Source of the DNA: Pilaira anomala
Taxonomy: Eukaryota; Mucoromycota; Mucoromycetes; Mucorales; Mucoraceae
Length of the DNA stretch: 64,000 nt
Assembly (NCBI GenBank): GCA_025716855.1
Contig: JAIXMQ010000011.1
Location: 310,001 to 374,000 of the forward strand
Direction: 5' to 3'
Below, one piece after another: positions 23,837-36,690 of the stretch (the first letter of the stretch is position 1; each line of letters begins with the position of its first letter). Below the pieces are notes generated by a model, which had not been told where the DNA came from, searched no databases, and saw nothing but the letters and a program-made list of their open reading frames with translations. The position numbers and the translations under genes are program-made.

Positions 23837-24534
23837 ATGGTGAGTTCAACAAAAGGCATTGATTTATTGCAAGCTAATACCAAAAGAAGAAATACTATCG
23901 AAGGGAGCAAACCATATGTCAGTCCGCCCATTATATGTACTGAAGGAGAAAAGTATATAGGTAAAGGCACATAAATTACTTATTTTTTTTTTTTAATTTG
24001 CAATCTCATTCAATCATTATAATATATGATAGCAAAATATTGTGAAGTTCATTGTCGAACAGTTACCACTATACCAGCAAACCATTCAGTCTTTCAAGGA
24101 TAATGGATATTGTGTGATTGGTTACATAAGAAAATCTAGATCTAAAGAAAGTGATGAAAAAGTCGTTTTTTAAACTTGCTAAACATGATTGTGTAAGAAA
24201 TTAAAAATGCGCTCCACGGTTGAAAAAAAAAGGTTTTCGTCTCATACAAGTCCAGTGCAACTGATTCAATCATGGACAGGGGATGTGGACGATGATCAGC
24301 AGCAGGTATTGAAAAAAAAAAAAAAAAAAAAAAAAAACTTGACGCTGATGGTAACACACAAGGTAAAAACATAAATAGGTAGCTTTTTTTTTTAAACGCA
24401 TACCACTTACATTCAAGTTTTTTTTTTTTTCAGATATATTGAGATACATTTCTACTACGAAAAAAAATATATCTTGTGGTGTTAACTTTTGCTGGCCTTA
24501 TGGATAAAGTGTATACAAGCCCTGCATCGCTATC
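23837..24534 (+). pseudogene. Decayed gene inside R2, Mucoromycota repeat-associated family
   Basis: Exon-like pieces occur in order. 23837-23960 begins MVSSTKGIDLLQANTK and ends EGEKYI at a GTAAAG donor. 24029-24172 contains VKFIVEQLPLYQQTIQ and GYCVIGYIRKSRSKES. 24205-24305 contains LKMRSTVEK. 24338-24362 reads LDADGNTQ before a donor, and 24434-24534 contains YISTTKK and VVLTFAGLMDKV. Continuing requires frame changes: the junction after exon 1 is off by one, a stop follows VVF, and A-runs at 24312-24337 and 24461-24468 shift frame. GYIRKS followed by a later LVVL-type strand recalls serine-resolvase N-termini and a Mucorales-expanded family I know only from memory. The function is unknown. 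Confidence 0.5.
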
Positions 24535-24924
24535 TAGGGGGAAAAATCGACGCTTACTAAAATATCTTATTTGTACAAATACTTTATCACTTACTGTGAT
24601 AAGTTGCTGTTCTTCTTTTTTCGGGCATATTGATGTTAGATACCTCTTTCTCGGATTGATACTTGTGATATTTAAATGGATTTTTTTTTTGTTGATGGTT
24701 CTTTTTTTACTTGGGATAATTGGATTTGTTGGATCTTCTATAGAACAGATTTCACCATTGGCAAAAATCATCAACTTCTTTAGTCAATTTTTTGACATTA
24801 TCTTTGTTGTATTCCTCGCAAAAAAAAAAAAAAACAGACATACTGCTTGTTCTCTAGTAATGATGTTCATGCTTAAAAAAAAATAGCGATTAAGGTAAAT
24901 TGAAAGAGAAGAAGACAGTGACCA

Positions 24925-25048
24925 AGGTACAAGGTAGACGACGAAGTAGACGACGAAGTAGACGACGAGGTAGACGACGAGGTTGACGGAGTTTAAAGTA
25001 TTATTTACAAGGTAGACGACAAGGCAGACGACGACGACGAGATAGTTA
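24925..25048 (-). repeat. 9-bp minisatellite, right (inverted) arm
   Basis: Inverted copy of the left-arm array (GGTAGACGA units) with about ten repeats and one TTTAAAGTATTATTTACAAG spacer. It is much shorter than the left array. Confidence 0.85.
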
Positions 25049-25385
25049 TAATCTTGGTACTATATCTCTTTTCTGGACAGACTGTATCCTGAAGCGAACT
25101 TTAATTATTGACAAAAAAAAAAACGAACTTTGGAAAACCATACCACGAAACTTGGATTAGTTTAAAAGCGAAATAAAATATAATCATCAACCTTCATTGG
25201 GTAGTCAAAAGAACTCAATGTTATTTAAAAAAAAATAAAAAATAAAATGCACGAATGTTTTCCCTAAAGGTGCTTTAAAAAAGTGTACGATTTTTTTTTT
25301 TGTTTTTTGAAAGTGCTTTTGAAAGTGCATGAAATTTTTTTTTTTTTCAATTTGTGCACGAATAATTTCGAAAAAATACTGAGTG

Positions 25386-25887
25386 TAGTGTCATATAAAG
25401 TTAAAAAAGATTCGTTTTTATATTTAGTTATAGGCTTGATTCAGTATGGTATCCTTTGCATGTATTACGGATTTAAGTCATAATCCATTTATATCAAATC
25501 AAATTTTATTATTAATTACATTTTATTCCCGCAAAAAAAAGGGTTGTGCAATGTGAAAAAAATTAAAAAAAAAAAAAAAAAAAAGTAAATGGTTACAAGC
25601 TTATGAAATCCAAACAGGGTCTGTCTCCATATTCTCGGGAAAAACCTTTTAAGCAATAAACTTGTCCCTTCACATTTTCTTGTCTTTTTTTTTTTAAAAA
25701 AAAATATATTAGTTTAACAAGGTAACACCCCCAATTTTTTTTTACAAATACCCAATAAAATTCACCTTTCAATGGTTCCTTTTTTTTATATTGATCTCCC
25801 AATGATTTATACATATAAAGGTATTGTTCTATTGGTAACACCCTTTTATTCGTAAAATCAAATGACTATAAACTTACATAATAAGGA

Positions 25888-25918
<31 letters not shown>

Positions 25919-28900
25919 ACTGGGAAGAAACTGAACAAGCATTAAAAAAGCCCACTTTTTTCAATAAACTCCTTGTAACAATAGCAAAAACGCATTCGTT
26001 GTGTAAATGAAATATTATGTATATACAATGACCGATTGTACATATCAAATATGATAACATGCTCGCCTCTCTATTCAATGTTATACAACCCCATGCATCC
26101 AATACTTTTTAATGTTACTGATCGTAATTTATCTCTCTACTATTATTTTAATCTTTTTTCGGATCAAAAGAATGACATAAACATTCGACTTTAATATAAA
26201 ACTTCGAGTCAAGTAGTCTAAATAGGCATTAATCTAATAGCTCCAGTTTTCATTGTGGTTGATGCTTTTGCAAACTAATAGTGTTTTAGAATAGTCCCAA
26301 AGTTTATATTAGAAAAAGTTTCATCCTAAAAAAAAAAAAAAAACTTTCTTTTCTCGCTTAGCATGCGAACAGAATTCAAGTTGCACTGGGAAAAAAAAGT
26401 TGTGCTGCGTATTATATGTTTTTGAAAAATTCATGGGGAAGGGGGGACCACCTTAGTCACGATAGAATTGCTTAAAGAACCATTTATTCCCCACAATTTC
26501 TTATTTACATCTCCTATACATTTAACTGGACCATTGGATCTTTTTTTGAAAAGCGTTATTTTAAAAAAAAAAAAAAAATGTTTTCTGATCTTAAACAAGA
26601 GATATGCTAATTATGGATTGAATTCAAGGGTATGTACAAAAAAAAAAATTTAATATTACTTTACCTAATGAAAAGAGAAATAAAGTGAGAGTGAGAAATG
26701 AACTCATCGTACCACTTAATCCTTATCTCTCCCGGTTTTTAAATGTATGTGCAAGTGAAAATTAATAAAATATATATCTGTTCCGTGGCATTATCAACCA
26801 AACGTTAAACAAAGTTTTTTTTTTTTTTTTTCCTAAATCAGATCGTTTTTTTTTTTTGTCAGTGCAGTACAGTAAAATTTTTATTCTCGTTCATCCCTAT
26901 AAAAAAAAAACGATTCATGTTTATATATAAAAAAAAACATAATATACGCGATACATATATATATATATAACACATGTTATAAAAATATGAATTGTTAAAA
27001 AAGAATGTGATGTAATTTGCATATAATTGAGTTTTTTTTTTTTTTTTCTGTACTCATTTCTATACAGATTTACTGTGCTACAAAAAAGTCACCTTATAAA
27101 ACAGCCTCAATAGCTCAGAAGTACGTAATCAATGTAATACATTGAATTTTAATTTCATCTATTACACACATTCATTTTTTAAAAAATTACAATCATTTAC
27201 AACATGTTATATATATATATATATTTCTGCTCGCGTAAGTTAGAAAAAAAAAAGGGTGGGCCGTACCTGTAATATCATACAAGACAAACTATTTCGATTC
27301 ACGTACCTTGAAGCAAAAAAAAAAAAAAAAAAAAAAGTTTGCTACTAAATAACGTGAATTCAACCTTATATAGACACGAAGTCAGTTTATGGAAAAAATT
27401 GTGGGGGATCATTTCAATTATAATCCAGTTGTTTTCCAGCGGTTAATTCTTATTTTAGTCTTTGTTACACAGAACCACGTTATTTTTTTTTTGTTTTTCC
27501 ATGAAATCATGAGTTCACTCTCTTTTCATATTTTGTGTCAATTTCATCTTGTTTATCTCGAGCCAGTAAAATACTGTATTTATTTACCCATAAAGGAAAG
27601 ATGGGCAAAAGTAGTTAAAAATAAGAAGAATGGGAATAAAATTATATATACGTTGTTCTACAAAAAAAAAAAAAACTTCCACATTTAATACTCTCCCAAA
27701 TATCTAATGATCAACGTTATATATATTCTGTTAAATGAATCCAATAGACTCTAGCTATAAAATAATGCTAATGACGGAAAAGTTTATAGCGATTTAGAGC
27801 AGTTACCTCATTTACACTTCTGAAATTGACAAAAAAAGTCCTTATTTTTTTCGTAAAAAATATCGCGCTTCTATTTTTTTTTTTTATTGTATAATTTTTC
27901 TAGTACTACTACTAGACCCTTCAGCTTTTTTTTTTTTTCGCTTCTCTAATTCACATTTTTAAATACTTCTGGTGTTTTGGAAATCATAATATCGTCTGTA
28001 TATATGATCTTCTACAACTTTAATGAGAGTGCTTTCCACTACACTTCCTTAGGACATTATTTCTCATTTTTATAAAGGTGCTCTATATTTACCCATATTG
28101 TCTGAAATAAAATAAGGTGATTCTTAGCGTCCAGTTTCAGGCAGTAAAAAATGATAATTAATTATCATTATAAGATGATACTTTTTTAACTTACGTTCTT
28201 ACGAAAAAGCCGAGATCGCTTTGTTGGTACTTTAAAATGCATAAAGGAGTATTTTTTTTTTTTCACTTGACACAAATAAGAACTAACTACAATTCACCAA
28301 GTCCTTTCATTTATAAGATATCCATATAGAGTGAATTGTTTCATTTACCATTACTCTATCACCCTTTTTCATATAAAAAATGCCAAAAAAAAATATATAT
28401 AAAAGTTTTTGCTAAAAGATACAGTAACTTAAAGATATTATAGCTATAAAACGGATTTATCTCAAGATAACATCTCTAATCTCATATCTGTTTGAATACC
28501 TGTCAAGGCCTTTTTGATATTTTTCCTGGTTGCCTCTAGGTGTGTGTTGTTTCACCTATATATATAATATCTAAAATAACGAAATCAACATATTAACTGT
28601 GTTGTTATTACGTTAAAACTTTTTTTTTTTTTTTTTTCAAAAAAAAAAAAAAAAGCTGGTGGTACACGCAAGAAAAAGACAATTTCGAGTAAAAATTTTG
28701 TGTATCAGTGATGACAAAAAGCTTAGGAATAAGTAATAAATACTCTATAAATACTCACAGATCATGCTATTATCAAAGAAACCATGATCAATATTATCAG
28801 CTGCTTAAAAAAATTCTCCGGTAGGTGAACGGGGGGGGGGGTTCTTTCTGCTTTACATATGTCCAAATAAGTTTCTCCCATGAGAGTGAGAGTGTGAGTA

Positions 28901-29758
28901 GAAAAAAAAAAGGACTAATTTATCTATACTCCGTTTTGGGCATTCTCACTTCTTCATTTTGAATAAAAACAAGCATGAAGGACAAAATAAATAAATATTT
29001 GCATTTTATTCTCTTATACTTAGAAGTCATTGAGAGAATATATGAGAATGCATTTGAGAGACAGCGGGGGGGGGGGCCTCTCTTCTATACTTTACTTTTA
29101 AATGATGAGAGGAAATAATCAGCCTTTTTTAAAGATCTTGAACCGTTTCAAACACAAATGATGACACAGAAATCTTATAACTGCTGCTCTAATTAACCCG
29201 TATATCTGGCTAGATACAAAAGCTTCCTAATCTAACTAGACTGTATTTTATAATCGTGTTTACAAGACTACTGTTACTTTAGGATCTACTCTAACTACAC
29301 AGATTTAACTTGTAAATGTGTGTAGTATGTTTCAATTTACAAGAACAATTGCCTTCTTTGTAATCTTACGGCCTATTAATATCTAATTGCTCTTTTTAAA
29401 GTTTGGATGTCTACCTACTACTGTAGATATTTATTACATTTTTTTTTAAACAATCATTCAGAGATAAATATTCTTTGATCTAATATAAACGTACGTACAG
29501 GCCATATAACAAACTAACATTTGCAAGTAAATTCTTTTGGTTTAATGCTAAATCTGAGGTTACAAGTGTATCGAAGGATTTGAAATAAAAAGTAGTTATA
29601 TCTTGCAATTAAAAAAAAAAAAGATAGTATTTTGTGATGAGCAGCAGACTGGAAATAGTCAGCCTGTGTAATAATTTAGATTTATTTGATAAAAAGGACT
29701 ATTTAGCAACGGTCTTTAAGTAAAGAAAAAAAAAAAACTGAATAACTTATAGGGGAGC
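25386..29758. other. Gene-poor AT-rich stretch
   Basis: 4.4 kb with many A/T homopolymers, TA dinucleotide runs (e.g. 26957-26967, 27209-27221) and two G runs (28832-28842 and 29066-29076). Short ORFs such as 25593-25841(-), 25866-26102(-) and 27389-27688(+) are interrupted by homopolymers and match no family I recognise. No gene is supported. Confidence 0.4.
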
Positions 29759-29935
29759 TACCGTACCCGCTCTATTTAAGGCCGTTCGATTTAAGGCCAT
29801 TTCCGATTTAAGGCCGCAATTTCCTGAATATTTTGCCTATTTTAACTTTTTTCAAGGCATAAATAAGGCCATGACACGATTTAAGGCCGCAAAAGTCTGA
29901 AATTTTTTACGGCCTTATATAGAGCGGGTACTGTA
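29759..29935. mobile_element. 173-bp MITE of Tc1/mariner-pogo type
   Basis: Terminal inverted repeats of about 25 bp start CCGTACCCGCTCTATTTAAG at 29761 and end with the complement of CAGTACCCGCTCTATATAAG at 29933. Both are flanked by TA (29759-29760 and 29934-29935), the target duplication of mariner/pogo elements. Inside, GATTTAAGGCC is repeated several times. It is too short to encode a transposase. Confidence 0.85.
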
Positions 29936-30851
29936 TATAATGATATTACTATTTGGCAAGAGGGACTCTTCGTATCACTCTTCTTATCGAAATATAAGTA
30001 ATAAAATAAAAGGCATCGGTTAAAAAGAAGAGAAAAATACTTTTTACCAAAACCAATCTTCTACAACCGCTACCACGGAAAAGATTTTCCATGATAGTAG
30101 TCTGCTTCATTACTCACTCTCTTGTTCCGTATTAGAGATACTTGTCATATAGCATTGTTTCCAATCTGCATGAAAAAAATAAATAAATCATGAATAATAA
30201 TATTTAGCTGGCTCAAGGATAATGTCATGAAAAACCTATTTTCGAATAAAATAAATTCAAAGTTACACTTAGTAGATAGGTTTGATTATTTTGTAAATAT
30301 GATAATGATGTATGTTTCAATTACTACGTATCTTCTTTTAAAGAAAGGATACATTTTAACAATGAGTTCTATTTTTTTTTTTTTTTTAGAGAGAATATAC
30401 CTCTTTACCATGAATGAAACTTAACTATCTTTACTGCTCTTTACCCCTTTTTAATATGATGTGTTGGAACAAGGAAAAAAAAAATTGCAAAGGCGGGGAC
30501 TGTAAAAGAGGAAGAAGAATTTTTTTAGATATCCGCCGGACTTTTTTTTTGGCTACTTGTATTGACATTTTACTGTATCGTTAAGCCGTTCTCTTTTCCC
30601 TAACTGGTCATTTGTACGTATAAGTTTATCAACCCATCCATCCGTTAAGAAACATATGAAAGAAGACATTCTCATCATCTATTTGTACGGATGGAAAGTG
30701 TATACACAAGATGAATTATGACTAACCAATATTTTTTTTTTTTTTTTCAATATTCTATCTGCAACCAAAATTATAAATATTTTCTTTTTTAATATTTGAA
30801 TTCTCATTCTATTATTTCACCTTTCAACACTTATTTCAATATCAACAGATC
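29936..30851. other. Intergenic upstream of eL13
   Basis: AT-rich. The last 100 bp contain C/T-rich tracts. A CAACAG at 30843-30848, just before the ATG, could be the acceptor of a 5' UTR intron. No gene is supported. Confidence 0.35.
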
Positions 30852-31718
30852 ATGGTTTTAAAGCACAACAATCAGTTGCCTAACCAGCATTTCCGTAAGC
30901 AATGGGACCGTCGCGTTAAGACTTGGTTCGATCAAGCCGGTCGCAAGAAGTCTAGAAGAATCGCACGTGTCCAAAAGGCCGGTCGTATTGCTCCCAGACC
31001 CATTGACGGTCTCCTCCGTCCTGCTGTCCGTTGTCCCACTGTCCGTTACAACATGAAGTTGAGATCCGGTCGTGGTTTCACTCTTGAAGAACTCAAGGTA
31101 AAATAAAAAAAAAAGTTTAACAAAAAAAAAAAAGGTTATTCAAGTTGTTAAAAAAAAATATCTCATTTATTAGGAAGCTGGTGTCCGTCGTAAGGAAGCC
31201 CAATCCATTGGTATTGCTGTTGACCACCGTCGTCGCAACAAGTCCAACGAGTCTCTTGAACTTAACGTTCAACGCTTGAAGGCTTACAAGGCTAAGCTTA
31301 TTGTCTTCCCCCGTAAGGCTGGTAAGCCCAAGAAGGGTGACTCTGAGGTAATTATCAATTATAAATTGTGTTTTTATGGGAAATATTTGTCAATGATTGT
31401 GTTTTGGCATGTTTGACATTTCTTAAAAGAAGGAAAACGAAAAATAGATAAAAGAGGACAGAAAGGTTAATTTTACGATTTTTTTTTTTTTTTTTTTTTT
31501 AGGCCGCTGAGGTTGCTTCTGCTGTCCAATTCCGTGGTGCTCTCTTCCCTGTTGAGCAAGTCGCTGATGCCCCTGAAGCTCGTGCTATCACTGCCGAAGA
31601 GAAGTCCAAGAGCGCTTACATGACTCTCCGTTATGCTCGTTCTGCTGCCCGTACTCTCGGTGCCCGTGATAAGCGTGCTCGTGATAAGGCTGAGGAAGAG
31701 GCTAACAAGAAGAAATAA
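30852..31718 (+). CDS. RPL13: Ribosomal protein eL13
   Basis: 60S subunit protein. Exons 30852-31097, 31174-31347 and 31503-31718, all phase 0, giving 211 aa. The start [18 protein letters not shown] and the blocks [13 protein letters not shown] and [13 protein letters not shown] are classic eL13. It has the expected length and a Lys-rich C-terminus (EEANKKK). Codon choice is strongly biased toward C-ending codons, unlike most neighbours, as expected for a highly expressed gene. Confidence 0.97.
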
Positions 31719-33126
31719 ATCTAACTCGTTACGAAATTCCACACCAAATCCTTTTTTTTTTTGCTTTAGCAGTAAAATTAAATAAACCTTTTATATAAAA
31801 TAAATTGAAAAAAAAAATATACATATAACACCAAACTTTCTTTAATGATTTTGCATTGTAAAAAGGGGAATTATTTTCAGAAAAAAAAAAAAAATTTATA
31901 CTGAGTGGCTTATTATAGCTATTTGGAAGGGTGATATTTTTGCTTTTTGTATTCGTTTTGTGTTCTTTTTGTATGCTTTATTTATAAGTATAAGCACGTG
32001 AGTTGTACCAAAGTCATACTGACAAATGGTCCTGTCAATAATAGAAATTTACTTTACTTATAAACATAAACAAAGAGGATGTTGTTTTTCTTTGATCCGA
32101 TCGGAATTCGCTTGTTATTTACAATGTGAAGAGTCGATAGTAATAATTTTGTTTTATTCATATATCAGAACACTCATTGAAATAGTATCTCCCATGATGA
32201 GTAACCATGTCTTCATATTGTAACTATGGCTTCTATTGACATGATGACAGTTATACTTGAGTACCTATTGTATATTTTTGAAGAATTTTATAAATATTTC
32301 ATAAAACGTAATAAACTTTTTCGTAATGCCATTTGGCTGTTTTTTTTTTTAAAAAAAAAAAGAGAAGGGATAATCAGTATAGCCTTATTACTTTGATAAT
32401 TGAATCACACTAACTACTAAGAGATATAGCTATCAAGTTTACTTCGTCAAATTTAGATATAAATGGGGGCTGTGTAGATCGACTATGTATCTTCTTAAAA
32501 AAATATTGTTTATTGCGATGGTTAATATTTATAGAATATTGTTTGCATATTTATCACTTTTTTTTAAAAAAAAAATTCAAGGAAAAAAATTAAACAAACA
32601 TGTATTACATCAATACTTTGATTAATTAAAGATACAAATCAGCTTATTGTTGTTCTGTTGTCTTTACGTTATATTAAATTAATATGTGTGGTTAACGTGA
32701 TTGATTTTTTAATAAGGACTGACATGCTTTTAAAAAACTTGGTGTAACAATACATGTGTTGTGATAATAAAAAAAACAAGGATCTTCAGTACGCATAGTC
32801 GTATATTTGTGACAAGAGCTGAAGTCACGCTATGAATACATGATGTATGTACGCATACACTAAAACACATTGATTTTTCATTACAAGTTTGAGATATTAT
32901 GGATTTGGATCAATTACTGTGTCCTCCACTATTTTTTTTAAAATTAAATGTATAAAATAAAATTAAATAAGAGTATACGTTTAAAAGCAATTGTGTTTTA
33001 TTATGTATATATAGATATAAAAGCAATATCTGTTACATTTTTTTAACTTTAAAAAATATGTTAGATGTTATTATGATAAATCAATTTAAATGATTAAACA
33101 AAAAAAAAAAAAAAAAAAAAAAAAAA
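31719..33126. other. Intergenic, no gene seen
   Basis: 1.4 kb AT-rich spacer between eL13 and the 3' end of a minus-strand gene, ending in a long A run (33100-33126). The ORF at 32026-32223 is not supported. Confidence 0.4.
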
Positions 33127-34145
33127 TCAAGAAGTTTGTTGAAAGGTCAAGACTTTTTTTAACTTTTTACCTAATGTCTTTCCTTTGATTGATAGTTTAG
33201 ATGAATGTCTTCTTAAACTTTTAATAGAACCAGCTTCATTTGTTGTAGGTGTCAATTTCTTTTCTATAAACATGCTTGTTCTTCTACCTAGATTTCGAAC
33301 AGATTCATCAGTGATACTTGATCTAGCACGATGTAATATACGTTTAGGTGAAAATTTATTAGGTGTGGAAGGCGGCGTGGGTAATTGATCAATAAGATGT
33401 TCATTGTCAGAAGACAAGGTGTCGTCATAATAGTCGTGTGGGCCAGATACGTAAGGGTGAATGGATGTTTCAAGAGGCATGGGCGACAATTGTTTTTCGC
33501 TTAAATTAGTACTGCTGTTAGAACATGATAGATCGCCCATAGTAGTAGATGGTGTGGGCGTAGATGGAGAAGAATAAATCTCTTCCTCGTCTTCTTCTAA
33601 GGTTTTCTTTTGTTCTTTTTGTTGTATTTCCCGCTCATCTGTTTGAAGTTGCTCATATCTTTGACGCTCAAGAAGAATACGTTGTTCTTCTTGCTGACGC
33701 TCAAGTAGAAGCTGCTCCTCTTGCTCTTCCTTCAATCGTTTCTCTTTCTTTTGTCGCTCTTGTTCAAGTAACCATTGTTCTTCTTCTCGCTGTTTTTTCT
33801 CTAGCGCTCGCATCTTTTCCTTTTTTAAAAGATCTTGTTCTACTTGTAATAACGCTTGCTCTTCTTTAGTACATTGAGGTTCCTCTTGTATGGAAACAAT
33901 TTGAATTGTACCATAAGAAGCTTGTTCCCTCGTTTCTATTAAAAATAATAAGGCGTCAGGGAGTTGATTTTATATTAAAAAACAAAAGCCAAAAACCAAC
34001 CCTCAATGGAATCCGTATCAATTGAAATTTGCTCTACTGCAAATGATGAATTGATTGGAGGAGGTTCTCGTACAGTAACTGCTGGTTTTTCTAGGGGACG
34101 TGTCCAAACTTTTTCAAGATACAAAATAGAGTACACTCGCAACAT
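33127..34145 (-). CDS. Glu/Gln/Lys-rich coiled-coil protein of unknown function
   Basis: Two exons (34001-34145 and 33127-33935) joined by a phase-1 intron give 317 aa, if the ATG at 34145 is the start. The start is uncertain because a long poly-T tract lies just upstream and may belong to another intron. Residues from about 80 to 165 form a charged single-helix or coiled-coil stretch (EEQ, QRYEQL and QQKEQKK repeats). A Ser/Thr/Pro-rich region follows with TPPSTPNK. A basic Ser-rich tail ends in KTLGKKLKKVLTF. No catalytic motif is visible. It could be an adaptor or cytoskeleton-linked protein, but no function is assigned. Confidence 0.65.
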
Positions 34146-34153
34146 AATTTAAC

Positions 34154-34190
<37 letters not shown>

Positions 34191-35339
34191 AGAGATAGAG
34201 AAAAAAAGATAAAAAAAAAATATAAAATAATTAAATTAAAGGAGGAAAAAAATAAAAGAAAGTTCAGTCTGATGGTGTAGAAACTTAACATATAAACAAA
34301 TGATTAAGGGGTTAATGTGTCACCATAAAAAAAAAGGCATATGTTTTTTTACAGGCACATGTTGAAATAACTCATGTACGTAGCCGAAAAAAACAGCCCC
34401 TTGGGCGTACAGATAAATAATACACTCAACATTATTGTAGATCATGGAAGGTACCCTTTTTAAACCTACAAAAATATAATAAAAACCTAAAATTTAATTG
34501 ATTTCTACTATTTATCTCTTATTACCTGTTTTTTTTTTCTTTATTGCTGATGTTTTGGTCCTTTTCTTACAGCTGGTACTCGTAGTAAGATATGTTGAGA
34601 TTCTTTCTTTTTTCTTTTTTAGTATCAATATTTATCATTCTTTCTATATGCTCATTAGGATCCTATAAACAAATAAACAAAATCGAGTCGCAGTAGAACA
34701 ACATAGATAATTACTTATAAATATATACTTATATTTCTCGAATGATCTGCTTGCATCTTGAAAAAATATACATGTATATACTTTGTTCTTTCTTTTTTAT
34801 TGATACATATACATACGGCCGAAAATATTCCGGCAAAAAAAAAAAAAAATGAATTCTAAGAGAGTTCCTTTTTATTTTACCGTTGCTTTATTTGATCATC
34901 CCCAGGTTACTAATTAGATGTAAGCAGGGTCTTAACCAGACTTTACAACAAACAAACAAAAAAAAAAAAGATTAGATAAAAAAAAAAGGGAGTGGTTGAT
35001 ATTAATTTGACTATATATTGTCTTTTTCTATTTTTTTTTTGAAGGCGTGACAATCAAATAGACTGTCAGAAAAATGCATACTGACGTTACTGCGTTTCAA
35101 TCGAGCTGCTTTATGCATCGGGTATTCGTCCTTTTTTTAAATAAGCTATATAACCCAAGCAATCCCTTCAAGGTTGTAAATACAACTTCTTTTAGACAAC
35201 TTATTGACATTCGAACAATAACTTTTACATATCACGTGGCTTGATAGTCAATCTATCTAAACTGTGACACTTTTTTTTTTGATTGATTTTTTTCTCTTTC
35301 TTAATTCTATCACTTTTACTTTCAACCAACACTATTGAC
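34146..35339. other. Intergenic, no gene seen
   Basis: AT-rich with homopolymers (34158-34187, 34835-34848). Fragments with splice-like signals at 34444-34590 do not yield a gene. It is the upstream region of the JmjC gene. Confidence 0.35.
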
Positions 35340-36539
35340 ATGGAGCCAATTCCCCATTACGAAGAAGTACCTAATTACGAGGACTTTTTAAAGAACCACT
35401 TGATTCCGAATCAGCCTGCCGTCATTGGGTCCAAGTTGACCGAAAGTTGGTCCTGTAGAAAATCATGGGTGGTGCCAACCAACCAAGAAGAAGGACCCCT
35501 TTTTAAACCAAATTACACCTATTTGAGAGAAAAGTTTGGGACAGCAATGGGACAAGTTGCCAAGTGTAACAAAAGACACTTTACTGACCAAAAGCGTACA
35601 ACCATGTCTTTTAAAGACTTTGTTGACTTATGGGAAGCTGATGATGGAAAGGAGTCATTGTATTATCTGAAAGATTGCCATTTGGCTCGTACTTTTCCCG
35701 ATGAAAATTTTTACGATGTACCTGATATTTTGAAAGGTAAAAAAATTAGACTTTTTCTTTGAACATGTCTTTTTAAAACATTGGAGATAGATGATTGGCT
35801 TAATGAGTACTGGACTCAAATGGGAAATGATGACTACAAATTTAGTTACATGGGAGGTGACACAACATTTACACCACTTCATGCAGATGTGTACCGTTCT
35901 TATTCTTGGTCCAGCAACATTTGTGGTATTAAAAAATGGACATTTTTTCCACCCAATCAAGAAGAATTGTTTAAGGATAAATATGGTAATATGGTTTATG
36001 ATATCCGTGTAGTTGACCCTACAGATTTTCCTCACTTTCATGAAGCAAAGCGAATTGAGCTTTATCAAAAAGATGGAGAGACTGTATTTGTACCGTCTGG
36101 ATGGTTTCATCAAGTTGAGAACATTGGAGCGGCTATCTCTATTAATCATAACTGGGCCAATGCAAGCAACTTAAAGTATACTTACAATTCTTTAAAGAAG
36201 GATTACGATGATTGCTCTTTTGCAATTCAGGATATTAAGGATGAAATGTCTCGTACCGAGTTTATTCAAGAGACTCAGAATTTGTTACTTGTTCATAGTG
36301 GTTGGGATTGGAAGACGTTTTTGGACATGTTGCACTGTATTGTACATAACCGTACAATTTCATTGGATAATCCATATCAACCCTCGTTGCCATGGCAGAT
36401 GGAACAAGTGACCACAGTGATGAATCAGTGGTTACAGGATGAAGGTGATGATCTCTTGGATTACTTCAAGCATAATGGCGATGGTAGCCTTTATTTAAAA
36501 TATACCGACTTGAACATGAATATTAATAAATTAATTTAA
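35340..36539 (+). CDS. JmjC-domain oxygenase, JMJD4-like
   Basis: Fe(II)/2-oxoglutarate-dependent oxygenase. The animal orthologue JMJD4 hydroxylates a lysine of translation release factor eRF1. Exons 35340-35736 and 35791-36539 (phase 1) give 381 aa. The double-stranded beta-helix core shows the iron ligands His163 and Asp165 in TPLHADVYRSYSWS and the distal His239 in SGWFHQVEN. The ICGIKKW segment gives a Lys for 2-oxoglutarate. The N-terminal YEDFLKNHLIPNQPAVI region and the overall length fit JMJD4 better than histone demethylases, since no PHD or other chromatin domain is present. It is followed closely by an unrelated unknown gene on the same strand. Confidence 0.9.
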
Positions 36540-36690
36540 CCGGGCAAAAAAAAAAAAAAAAAAAAAAAAAAACTTGCCAAACCCCGTTTTTCACACTATA
36601 TATAAATATATTCCCTTTCTTTTTTTTTCCTCCTATTCTTTCTCCTTTCTTTCCTCTCTTCTTTTTATTTTCTATACAAATTTTTTTTTA

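Larger units (their letters stand above)
22600..25385. mobile_element. Palindromic foldback-type element R2 (about 2.8 kb)
   Basis: Outer ends 22601-22628 and about 25354-25380 are inverted copies around TCGAAATTATTCGTGCAC. The main arms 22733-23690 and 24541-25225 are reverse complements of each other, with different numbers of minisatellite units. The centre (about 23700-24535) is unique and carries a broken gene. The layout (long inverted arms with internal tandem repeats and a captured gene) is that of a foldback-like DNA element. The target duplication cannot be fixed by eye. The left end also holds a 54-nt A run (22648-22701). Confidence 0.7.

Noticed and set aside
24476..24886. Hydrophobic ORF in the right arm of R2 and its mirror at 23444-23710
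   Set aside because: Lies in the inverted arms, is AT-driven Phe/Leu/Ile-rich and has no start context. It reads from both arms only because they are inverted copies. The first codons belong to the decayed gene.
25593..26102. Two minus-strand ORFs (82 and 78 aa)
   Set aside because: Both contain homopolymer-encoded Lys or Phe runs, have no recognisable domain and cannot be joined by convincing splice sites.
33564..33869. Plus-strand ORF of 101 aa, Leu/Val-rich
   Set aside because: Antisense shadow of the charged coiled-coil gene on the minus strand.
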